DNA from: Litsea cubeba
Taxonomy: Eukaryota; Streptophyta; Magnoliopsida; Laurales; Lauraceae
DNA: 64,000 nucleotides
Assembly: GCA_012931725.1 (NCBI GenBank)
Contig: CM022944.1
Location: 108,461,127 to 108,525,126, forward strand
Reading direction: 5' to 3'
Shown: positions 45,297 to 55,636 of the stretch, piece by piece
How positions within the stretch are numbered: position 1 is the stretch's first letter
How the letters are laid out: every line of letters starts with the position of its first letter
The notes under the pieces: generated by a model
Database searches by the model: none
The model's input: only the letters and a program-made list of their open reading frames with translations
What the model was told of the DNA's origin: nothing
Program-made: the position numbers and the translations under genes

Positions 45297-45806
45297 TTCT
45301 TTTTAACTAGTAGATTAACTAGAACCTGTGGCCTAGTGGTTGGGCATTTTCCAACGGTGCTGCATGCTCTTTTTATTTTTTTTTTGCTTGTCTTTGCTTA
45401 CTGTTGTTTATGTGTTTTTTCTTTTTAGGAGACACTAGATCCTAGTAGTATAAACCTAAGATTTGTGTATGCTGCCGGGCTATTCTATAGAGTAATTAAC
45501 TGCTACATCAGTTCTCCTGACCGGTATTTTGGTGTTTAACAGTTTCTATTTTCATCATATCTTCTTTTTAACTATTAGCTTTAACTAGAACCTGTGGCCT
45601 AGTGGTTGGGCATTTTCCAACGGTGCTGCATGCTCTTTTTTTTTGTTTGTCTTTGCTTACTGCTGTTTATGTATTTTTTTTTTAGGAGACACTAGATCCT
45701 AGTAGTATAATCCTAAGATTTGTGTATGCTGCCGGGCTATTCTATAGAGTAACTGCTACATCAGTTCTCCTGACTGGTATTTTGGTGTTGAACAGTTTCT
45801 ATTTTC
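45289..45806. repeat. Tandem duplication, about 264-bp period
   Basis: Two copies starting near TCATCATATCTTC (45289 and 45552), each with CCTGTGGCCTAGTGGTTGGGC and GGAGACACTAGATCCTAG. Confidence 0.88.
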
Positions 45807-48443
45807 TTAATTTCTTTCATTGTTGCTTTTGACATCTTTATGCTCATTCACATCTATAAATATTTCTAACATGATTCTTTTAAAAAGCGTTTGTTATTTT
45901 GGTTTAGATGCTTTACATATTATTGCTATAGTTCATCGTATATTGGTGGAGCATTATATTTTGGGCATCTTTTTTAAATTAAAAGTCTGTAGTGTGTTTT
46001 TTTTCTTGGCTTTATTTCAGGCTTCTATTATACTTCTATTCCCATTTTTATGCCTATTTCGAGTTTTATTGATTTGTGAGCACGATTTCTTTTGTTTCTT
46101 TTCTCTTTTGTTATATCAGCGGGAAGTAGTGTTGCTATTGTTGGTACGAGTGGCAGCAGGAAGTAGTGTTGCCTTTAAATTGTCCTTTCTTTTCCCACTC
46201 TCGTTCTTCAGGCCTCGATATCTCCACCATCTGATCTCCCATTAGGCTGATGTTTGGACTACCCCTTATCCATGCATAGACCTTTCAAATTCGTAAACAT
46301 TCCCTCCTCCCGCACCATCCCCACAACAACAATAAAAAAAAAACCACAAAACAACTATCTGTCAGGTGGCTTCCACTTATTTGATGCCCATATTTCACAC
46401 ACTAGTCATTTTTTTCCACTTTAAAATGGTAAATTAGAGTCTCCACCAAATCCAAAACGGCCGCAACAAGGGGCTGAAGAACCCTGAATGGCCAACCTCA
46501 AGCCATGCCCCATCAAAGAACACATTGCTAAAATTACTGAGGTTAGTATTAACCGTTCTAAACTAATACAGACCCTTCTCCCATTTTTTTAACTCTTTCT
46601 CGCGATGTGAAGATTCTGGAGTTGCATATACACTCCCCTTTTGATTCCTTTTGTAGACTCTCCCTCCCCATCTTTATCCCAGAAGCATTCACTTGTCATC
46701 TTTAGACCCAAACGAGACCCACTGGTTTTCCACCCAAATGAGACGCATTGGTTTTCCAATCTCTATCATCCTATTAACATACGCACCCACCAGTTTTCCA
46801 ATCTTTGTCATCCTATTAACATCAGATTCTATATAGCCCGGCTCTTCAGTTGAATGCTGATAATAAACTTGATCTTGGCTTCTCCACTCCTAACCTGACT
46901 AGCCGCCCATCTGACATGGGCTTCAGATGATCCCTCTTGTCTCAGCTAACTGCTCAACCAACTCTGCCCCTTATCACACCTATTACATAATCTGGATTTA
47001 TAGGACAACCATCATTGTGGACATGAATCATATGATTTGAAGTATTATTCCCATAAGAAATTGGTTTCTCATATGTCAAAATCACATTCTTCTCACTAGC
47101 CAAAGAATATCCCAAAATCCTTCCCGTTTCAAGTTATTTTTCTTTCTCTCTCTATTCTACTCACGACAGTCTTCTGCTCCAAAGAATCACTACAGAGGTC
47201 ATTGGAATAAATACTACCAGATACGAGGAAGTTTCTAATTGATCCCAGGTGGGCCCTATAGAGCTTAGTAAATGTCACTGTATATAGTACATTAACAAGT
47301 AATTTTCTTGCTTTGTAACAAAAATATTTGGATGTTTTGTTTCTAAAAAAACCGGATTCCTTTTTTTTTGTAACTTGTTTATGGGATAACAAGCTTCAAT
47401 TCCATTATGCTTGTAAAAAAAAATTAATAAGATTTCAAAGTTTATATTTTTTGTCAAATTCCATTATGCTTGTCCTGATTGCATGGTTACTTCATAGGTT
47501 AAAATGGTGAACATGTTCCAGCGAATGAATGATCCGTGCTGCTGTAGGTAAGATGAGATTTCATTCAGGGTTGATCATGTATAAAGAATTATAACTATAT
47601 GTTTCAAATATGATGAATTTGTTGGTGTGTATCTCTTCGACTGGAGTGAAATATGGGCCAGCGCTTATATTGATGAATGCATGGAACCAAATAAATGCAG
47701 GAGCCACAGTTTTAATCACATTTTTGCTGCTGTCACTACCATATGTACAACAGCAATTCACCATTTTTCTTCGTATTTACCAGCCACCATCTTCAGATTC
47801 TATTTTTTCCCCTCTATATACATATACATATATACTTCACTTAAAGAAACTTGAACAGATTTGATCGTCAAGAGAATGGATTCGATTCTATTTTAAGAAT
47901 GGAATTAGGAATTATAGTAATTTTGGTTAAATTTTATTATTGAATGTCACATCTTTATGGGTTGATTTTATGTTATGGTTTAATGTTCTGAGATAGGAAA
48001 GAAAACATAGAAATAGAGAATTTGAGAAATAGAGTTCACTTCGAGGGGAACCGCCCTCCTTTCTTCACACAGAAGTGACGTTGAATAGAATAATACTAGC
48101 TGCCCTTTTTCTCATTGCATTCAAATACATTTAAAGCTTTATAGAAAACTACCTATTCCATCAATCTAATACATAAATGACATGTGCCCTTAACTTCCTA
48201 ACCAGCTCAATAATTGGATAATGATTTAGTGATGGACACAATAACTACAGTCAAACAGTAGCAATAACTAACCCATACTACAATGTATCTCCCCATGCCA
48301 GCATGCATATTCAACATGTGTGCACCACAGAAGAACGTATGCATAATTTTATTTCTAAAATATCTCACTGATTTGAACTTTGGCTACCGGACTCTTTAGG
48401 AAATTCATTTGTATTTTATCTAATTTTATGTTATTTATTCCAG
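45807..48443. other. Non-coding region
   Basis: AT-rich with T-runs. Open frames are short and show no domain. It may be intron sequence of the gene whose exons follow. Confidence 0.3.
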
Positions 48444-48844
48444 TTTGGAAGACACTTATGAGGCACCAAGACGAGCATTTCGGATACTTGGAATAGATAA
48501 TTGCTGATACAAGTCCAGCAACATGCCCACTAGTTGTGGAGACCCTTGTATCACAATCTTCTAAAGCAAAGGACCTCTTCTATGCTCTGATAGTCAATAG
48601 CATTTTGAGATGTTCGATTGACGCTGGAGCTTTTGAGGTAACCTTTTATCTGACATGTAACAAGTTCATGCCAGCGTTGCAATTCATTTGTATATAGTAT
48701 AAATCTTTGTCGGTAGTTTGCAGCAGCAATTTTGATTATACTGTTTCTTTGAAGGGCGTTGGTTCCAAACTCCAGTCTGTTTTGAAGGATGCAAGGTCAC
48801 TACTTGACTTTTACTACTCTATTGGAGGCTTGATTCTCATTAAG
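48444..48844 (+). pseudogene. Two exons of an unrecognised gene
   Basis: Exon A 48444-48637 (acceptor CAG, donor GTAACC) and exon B 48755-48844 (acceptor AAG, donor GTAAGT) keep the same frame across the junction. Readable blocks are LMRHQDEHFGYLE, then a TAG stop, then ATCPLVVETLVSQSSKAKD, FYALIVNSILRCSIDAG and, in exon B, GSKLQSVLKDARSLLDFYY. Consistent phase and good splice sites suggest a real gene or recent pseudogene; the stop near 48500 argues for pseudogene unless splicing differs. I do not recognise the family. Confidence 0.5.
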
Positions 48845-49259
48845 GTAAGTGCTTAACTAGACCACCATATTAAATTTTTCATTGTTTTTATTCCCTACCA
48901 TTCTTTTTCTCCAGCAAGTAGCATTCTCTTATAGAGGAATTCTTTTCACCTCTTCAAAAGCATTGGCTTTTTAATATCACTTGAGTTGTTTACGATATTC
49001 GTGCTATCATAATTACTAAATACCAATGAAAGAAATGAAACTTTAGAGAGTTTTAATAGAATGATAATGAACTTAAAATAAAAAAAGAAATACAGCAAAT
49101 CATAGAAGATTCTGCACTCAGATTTCTTATCTTGTAGATTCTCATCCCTTATTTTCTTGTGACTTCCCACTGGTACTTTACTTTGTACTAACGTCCGCTT
49201 AGAGAGAGATCTGTTCCCATTTTCTTATGTCTCCAAACAGGAAGGGAAGTTATAAATGG
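48845..49259. other. Intron or intergenic sequence
   Basis: Nothing recognisable. A donor at 48845 suggests it starts as an intron. Confidence 0.3.
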
Positions 49260-52049
49260 AAACTACTTCCTCTCCAAGTAATATTGGTGTCCTTTTTGTG
49301 GGGGTTATGAACCCCTAAGAGCTACTTGTATGATGAGCCACATAGATGGTTTTGTGGAATTGGCTTGAACCTCCACTTTGGGCTTGGTTTGGGTCATGAT
49401 CATGCAGTTCCAATCCATCGCATTGTTATCCATTAAATTCTGCACCATTGGGCTCTTTTGATTTAAATCGGGATTGTCCAATGGAATGAATTGTTCCACT
49501 AATTTTCTGATTTGTATCTCCACTTAGTGTAGAATATTTTGGATTTTATTTGGAATACAGTTTACATTCATCTTGGCCCTTCATTCTATGTTTTGTTCCA
49601 AATATATTGATATTTCCCTAATATGGATCTTGAATTTCTTTGATTGATCAAGTCGATCTAGATAATCAGAGTCTTGATCTATAACATATCCCTATAGGTT
49701 TGAACTGTAAGATCCTAAATCAGACTCCCCCACTTGAAAAGGACTCGACATCGAGTAAACATCCTATTCACATTGTCGTCTTCTTTGTTGTTTTCTCTTC
49801 TTTTGCTTCCATTGCAACTCTTTCACATGAATCACTTGTCTTTTGAGTTGCATTTGTCTTTGTGTAGAGTACTTCTAAGAGTTGTGCACCTTATCTACCC
49901 AACGTGGTCCAATGGGATGCACTCCAATGTCATACAAGCAAACCGCGAATCAATTGTAACTAACGTCACCATTGGTAATCTTGACAAAATGAATCTTCAA
50001 AGTTGTAAAATTCTCTATGTGGGATATATTGACATTCACAATTTATTTGAGAGCATGATACTCACACCTTTCGCCGCCTTCACCACCACCACCACCAAAC
50101 TATGTTGGGGTTAGCTACATGAATTCTTTTTCTCCATTCCGATCTAAAACACACTTTTCACCAATCAGCATAATTCTCATCTAGATGTCATGCTGTTCAT
50201 GTATAGTTGAACCCTCAAATATGCATATACTAAAATTTTGAGTTTCTTGTTCGTAATCTCGATTCGCATCGAAATCGATTGTATCATTGGTTCGTTTATT
50301 TGGATGTGTCGTAGACTTGATCACTAACAACATAACAAACTTCATAGATATCTAATTTCATTGAGTCATCCGCATCTCGATGTTCGTTGTAGATCGGACC
50401 ATCTACAACATCATTGCCTTTGTACACAATAATATTTTGATGATCATAAATACAAGATGATGAATTGAGTAGTGGCTGCTATTATCTTGTCTATTTTGGT
50501 CCCTATGTGACTTGCCCATTCTATGAAGTTTCGAATTAGGAGAGGTTCCTATAGTATTAAAACTACTTCCTCTCCAAATTGTATTGGGCATCACGTGAGC
50601 GTGTTTGTGGATCCTCGGAAGTGGGAAGCGTCCACGTGAGTGTGTTTGTGGATCCTTGGAAGTGGGAAGCGTCCACATGGCTGATTTTGTGAAAAAAGTT
50701 TCAGCGTCCAATATGGGCCTAGTTTGGGTCTAGTTCATATGCGTCCATTATGGACCTATTTTGGGTCATGACATTGCCATCCATTTATTTCTGCTTTATT
50801 GGGCCCCTTGGATAAAAAATGAGGATTGATGGATGCAATGGATTGGTCCATTAATTTGTTCATTTCCTTGCATAATTTGGGATCTTTTAGACCTAATGCG
50901 GAGATCCAATCTACAACTATCTTTGCACTTCATTCGATGTTTTGACCAATTTTTTTTATCTTGTCGTACCATGTATGTTGAATTCCTTTGTTCTATCAAG
51001 TAAATCCTGGTAATTATATGCCAGTTCTGTCACATATAAGTATAGGTCTAATCTGTTGGCTGCTACAACAACTCCCCCATTCATTTGAGCATTGTATGCC
51101 ATTAAAATAACCAATATGGTCGACATAATTAACTTCCCAACAAAGAAAGAAACAAGTTGATTGAAGGCTGTTCACTTAAAGTTATTATCTTGTTGATTTT
51201 GGTCCCTTGTTTCTTTCGCGTGAATTGGCCATTTTATTAATTCTCTAATCATTAGAGGTTCCCATACGATTGAAATTAGTTCATCTCCAAAGAGTACCGG
51301 GCATCCCATTAGAGGGTTTTTGGAGCCCAGAAGTGGTACTTGTAAGACCCACCACATGGTTTATCTTGTGGCAGAAGTTTGGGTGGCCAGTATGGCTTGG
51401 GTCCAATTAATGAAATTGCTGTACATTTATTTATCTAATATTTGCCCCCTTAGATACAAAATGGGGATGGATGAATGTAATCAAATGATCAACTAATTTT
51501 CTTATTTGCATCCTTTATAATTTAGAATCTTTTGGATCTAATACGGAAATCCAATCTGTGGTAATGTTTTTTTATATATATATATATTTAAATGAATCTG
51601 CAGTGATGTTGATACTTCATTCCATGTTTTGACCAAATTTTATTGATCTTGGCTTAACATGGATGTTTAATTCCTTTGATCTATCAATCCAAGCCAGGTA
51701 ATTTTAGGCCAAATCTTTCACATATCCCTTTAGGTCTTGTCTATTGGCAGCTTGAAAGACTTCCCCCACTGAATTGAGCAATGCCTGCCATTATTATGAC
51801 AAATATGGTCCACATAATTAACTTCTTGAGATAAGAAAGAAACAAATCGATCGAAGATTCTATTCTTGTTGATTTTGGTCCATTCATTCTTTGCCGTGAC
51901 TTGCCCATTCTATTAAGTCTCCAATTAGGAGAGGTTTATAAATACGATTTAAATTACTTCATCTCCAAATTGTATTGGACATCCCATTTGCGGGGTTGTA
52001 GACCCCCGGAATTGTTCCACGTAAGACCAGCCACATGGCTGATTTTGTG
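49260..52049. repeat. Four diverged copies of a repeat of about 0.7 kb
   Basis: Copies are anchored on (T)TCATCTCCAA / TTCCTCTCCAA at about 49267, 50567, 51283 and 51960. Each is followed by a GGGCATC / TGGACATC segment and, further on, CATTTATTT...GGGCCCCTT and ATTTTGACCAA-type stretches. The last copy stops abruptly at about 52049 after CACATGGCTGATTTTGTGAG, where the next unit begins. The 49710-50460 piece between copies is unassigned. Confidence 0.7.
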
Positions 52050-52057
52050 AGCGGACT

Positions 52058-52265
52058 GATGGACCGCGCTCCTGCTCGGTTCCTACCGAGGGTCGGCGGA
52101 CGTGGGAGTCCGTTTGGTTCCGACCCTTTCGTAACCAGGGGGCAGGGGCGTGCATTGATGGACCGCGCTCCAGGATGCCCGGGTTCCTATCGAGGTCGGC
52201 GGACGTGGGAGTCCGTTTGGTTCCGACCCTTTCGTAACCAGGGGGCAGGCAAGGGGCGTGCATCA
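52058..52265. repeat. GC-rich tandem duplication, about 100-104 bp x 2
   Basis: Units begin TGATGGACCGCGCTCC at 52057 and 52157 and share GGCGGACGTGGGAGTCCG and TTCGTAACCAGGGGGCAG. The GC content is far above the flanks. Confidence 0.88.
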
Positions 52266-52433
52266 ACATTTCTTTTTTTTTTTGTGTGGGTGTGCCAGAT
52301 TTTCTATTTTTACTTAGAATTGCAAGTGGTGATCCGGAGATCAACCTTCGCAAGTAAAAAGGAAATCAACTTCTTTCAAGTTTTCCATTGCACATATATT
52401 TAAGAAAAGAGACATTTTTCTTGGTTTGCCGTG

Positions 52434-52524
52434 AAAGGCGATTTTTTGGCATTTATAGCCTATTTTGGCGTTTATAGCCGATTTTTGGCGTTTATAGCCG
52501 ATTTTGGCATTTATAGCCGATTTA
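52434..52524. repeat. Four GGC(A/G)TTTATAGCC mini-hairpins
   Basis: GGCATTTATAGCC and GGCGTTTATAGCC alternate with T-rich spacers. Each is a GGC/GCC inverted repeat. The same motif recurs at 60640-60855. Confidence 0.85.
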
Positions 52525-53023
52525 CAATCCTTATCAATAATGAAAGACAAGAGTTGTGATTTTTTGTCTCTTTTGAGAAAATACAAACTACAATGAAAAG
52601 CAAGAAAATGAGGATCTAACTTCTCAGGAGATTAGTGGGGGACTCAGTTTAGATTGACGGTCGCAAGCCATATGTGGGCTTCGCCATCATCCATGCAGAT
52701 GAGAACAGAGGATGCTATTGATTCGCTTGGCTTGGCTATAACCTCAGGTTTTTAGAGGACAAAGACCAAAAGGAGGTCCTATGTCCAATAAAAAGCCGAG
52801 TAGACGGGCTGAAAAGCCATATCTAAGCCATTGGAGGCAGGAGGAGAAGGCAAGGACCTTGGGGGGGGGGTACCCCCCAAGGGACTTTTGTCACCTTGTT
52901 GCGGTGGCCGGTGTAGAACTTCCGCAGAGTTTTCTCTCTTTTTTCTTTCTCTGGATTTCTGTGCTTCTCTCTGTCTGTGTGTCTGTCTCTTTTTCCGATC
53001 TGGATTCATTTGGAGTGCTCTCC

Positions 53024-53031
53024 TATTTATA
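53024..53031 (-). promoter_or_regulatory. TATA box of the probable Tat LTR
   Basis: TATAAATA on -, with CCAAT boxes about 120 and 235 bp upstream. Confidence 0.55.
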
Positions 53032-54485
53032 GGCTCTTGGTAGCTATTTAGGAGAGTTTATGGGCTTTTATTGTCATTTAAGCCGCATAATGGGAGGAGT
53101 TACAAAATTGAATTGTTTATTTTGTAACTCCTTTTTCTTGGCTTCTGATTGGCCGGAGGAGATTGAGGGCATTTAATCGCCTTTAATCGCCATGATGGGA
53201 GGAGTTTCATGGGTTAAATGCCATGAATCTCTTGACTTGTAACTCCCGAATGCTTGCTTCTGATTGGGCCGTCCAAAGAAATGGATTAATGACTGTAATA
53301 AAGTTAGTCAATTAATCGCATTAAGTGGTCGCCGAGCAGCTGAAGAGTCGCGGGCCGTGCCACGTCTTTTGGGATTCTTCTGTCGATGATCATCGATGGA
53401 TCTTCATGTAGATCGACATCAGATGACCATGTAATTTCAGGTGTTTGTTGCCAACAGCGGGTCGGTGCCATCTGTCCTGTCGATTTCTCGATCGGTCGGG
53501 TAGAAAGCACACTTTTTTTTGGTTGACCGGGTGGCGATCAATATTGTTTTCGATACTCTTGATGATTGACCCGTGTTTTGGACGGATGTCAGAGGATTTG
53601 GTGTCTCAAAAACATGAATTTTGGAAAGTACCAGAGGCTGGGCTCTTCGAATCGCGAAAAAATGGCGAAAACCGGGGTTTCTGGGGCCTTCCCGGCGACC
53701 CCGGGTTCCAAGGTCGCCGGCGACCCTGGGCCAGGGTCGCAGGGGCCTGCGACCCTGGGGGGTTTTACCCCCTTTGTGTCCCGTTTTGTGTCCGTTTTTG
53801 CTGTTTTTCGATTCTTTTTTCTCCTGTACTTTTCCTTGACATTTTGACCATTTATTGGCCTAATTTCTTTGTAGGAAACCTGATGAGAATCCTTGCATTT
53901 TATTTTGCAAAGTTTCCAATTTCCTGAGAAAGCCGAAGACTTTGTCGCGCAGAGCTGCCGATTTTCCGTCAGAAGCTGAAACTGGGTCAAACGATGTCGG
54001 AATGACCTGAAATTTGGTGTGAAGCCTCCTGAGCAATAAATAAGACCAACCATAGGCTTTTGTTTGAGTTTTGAAGCCGTTTGGGGTCCTATCACTAGTA
54101 GACTTGCTTTTTGTCGCGATGAAGATGTCGCGGTTTGATGTGCGGTCAACCGATGTCCGATTGACTTGAAATTTGACAGGGAACCTATTGGAGTCATTTT
54201 AAGATGATCCATAGGCTCTGTCTTGGAAACCATGGTCCCGGAGAGCTTTTGCCGCCGAGAGCTCCTTTTTGGTTGTCGGAGAAGCGAAGTTAGGCCAAAT
54301 GATTTTGAAATGGCCCGAAACTTCTTGTGTACTCCTCTTTTGGCTGTCTGGAAGAATCTTGCAGTTTTTGTTTGATTCTGACAAGATTTGATTTTTGGAA
54401 GCAGCATTGCCTATTTATGGCAGGTTGTGACTTCATGTAGCTCTTTGGATCTTGAAGAGGCAAAGTGACATTTTTGGTGTCAACA

Positions 54486-54501
54486 AATGCCCCCTCGAGG
54501 T
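54486..54501 (-). other. Polypurine tract of the Tat element
   Basis: CTCGAGGGGGCATTTG on -, abutting the LTR start. Confidence 0.75.
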
Positions 54502-54725
54502 ACAGCGACGAGTTGCTTAACTTTTGTAGTCGATGTACCTCGAAGAGATTTTTGAAGGAGAGCCTGTGACTTGACCAAGAGTCTTTGAGCAGTCTTTCTT
54601 TCTGGTATTTGTAGCCTTTTGAGCTTCCAGGGGAATTTTATGGTAGTGAAAGGGATCACGTACCATCTCGAGGCAAAGTTTTGAAGATGACATCAGGGAT
54701 GTGGATTTGGGTTTTGACCTTGTGA

Positions 54726-54927
54726 CCTAACAGGCTATATGTGGCAGGTTAGGGGGTCGGGTTTGGTTTTGATCGTGTGACCCAACAAGCTGTATGTGGA
54801 ATGTTGGGGGACCAATTTTGGTTTTGATCTTGTGACCTAACAGGCTGTATGTGGCAAGTTAGGGGATCAGGGTTTTGGTTTTTGGTTTTGGTCTTGTGAC
54901 CTAACAGGCTGTATGTGGCAAGTTAGG
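54726..54927. other. Four-unit stem-loop repeat in the Tat 3' region
   Basis: CCTAAC...GTTAGG at 54726-54753, 54836-54863 and 54900-54927; the second unit (54781-54808) has CCCAAC...GTTGGG. The loop AGGCTGTATGTGGCAA is nearly constant. Confidence 0.75.
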
Positions 54928-55239
54928 GGACCAGGATTTGGTTTGATTTTTGTGGAATGTCAATTTCAAGATTTTGGCTCAATTTGGTAGATGAGGCTAG
55001 GATGGTTTGATTTTTGAAAGCTCATGGGGCTTGGAATTTTCTTTTGTATGGTCCAATCAACTCAAAAGAGGCATGGAACCATTTTTGTATGCTCTTGGTA
55101 AGAGGGATTTCTCTTTGACTAAAAACCCAAATTTTTTTTTTTTTTAAGTGCCTAGGTGGTCAAACCTGGCTCATATGGGCTAACCCTTGGGACCTTAAGC
55201 TTTTGAAATGGCTTAGATCTCATATGGTGTCATTTTTGT

Positions 55240-55460
55240 AAAGAATATCCAAAAATATCTCATTTGGATAGAGAATATCTAAGAATATCTTTACTTGGAG
55301 AGAATCTCTCATGATCCCTTTATTTTGGGATAGGATATCTCAAGATATCTTTCTTTTGGGAAAGAATCCGTCATCGATTTCTTTTTGGGAGAAAATCCTT
55401 CAAGATATCTTTCTTTTGGGAAAGAATCTTTCTAATCTCTTTCTTTTGGTAAGGTTACTA
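55240..55460 (+). promoter_or_regulatory. AATATCT-rich repeats upstream of the PMD gene
   Basis: Includes AAAATATCT (55252-55260), the plant evening-element sequence, and six to seven near matches (GAATATCT, AAGATATCT) in repeats of 30-40 bp. About 50-270 bp upstream of the TATA box. Confidence 0.5.
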
Positions 55461-55510
55461 ATTAGTAACATTTACCTCTTTCTTCTTTCCTTCTTTGGTT
55501 TGGTCTCCTC

Positions 55511-55518
55511 TATAAAAG
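55511..55518 (+). promoter_or_regulatory. TATA box of the antisense PMD gene
   Basis: TATAAAAG, 126 bp before the proposed ATG, in a good core-promoter context. Confidence 0.7.
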
Positions 55519-55636
55519 CAAGGAGAAGGTTGGATCTCTTGCTCTTATTACTTTCTTTTGCAATAATCTCAAGAGGGCTTCAAGACCAAGAGTTCTTCTT
55601 CTTCAAGATCTTCAAGACTTTTCTTCTTCTCCATCA

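Larger units (their letters stand above)
52270..54485 (-). repeat. Probable 3' LTR of the Tat gypsy element
   Basis: On - it starts TGTTGACACCAAAAATG at 54485, directly after a polypurine tract (CTCGAGGGGGCATTTG). A TATAAATA at 53031-53024 is preceded by two CCAAT boxes (53267-53263, 53152-53148). The outer end is uncertain because the partner LTR is outside the window; I place it near 52270 where the T-run and repeats stop. A tandem duplication of about 100 bp lies at 53079-53270. An alternative shorter LTR would end at 53473. Confidence 0.55.

Noticed and set aside
45330..45352. TGGCCTAGTGGTTGGGC, resembling a Pol III A box (tRNA or SINE)
   Set aside because: No matching B box at the right distance and no tRNA fold; it occurs twice only because of a tandem duplication.
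53589..54407. 272-codon ORF on - within the probable LTR
   Set aside because: No gypsy or host domain recognised; it sits between the LTR start and its TATA, so it is most likely a chance open frame.
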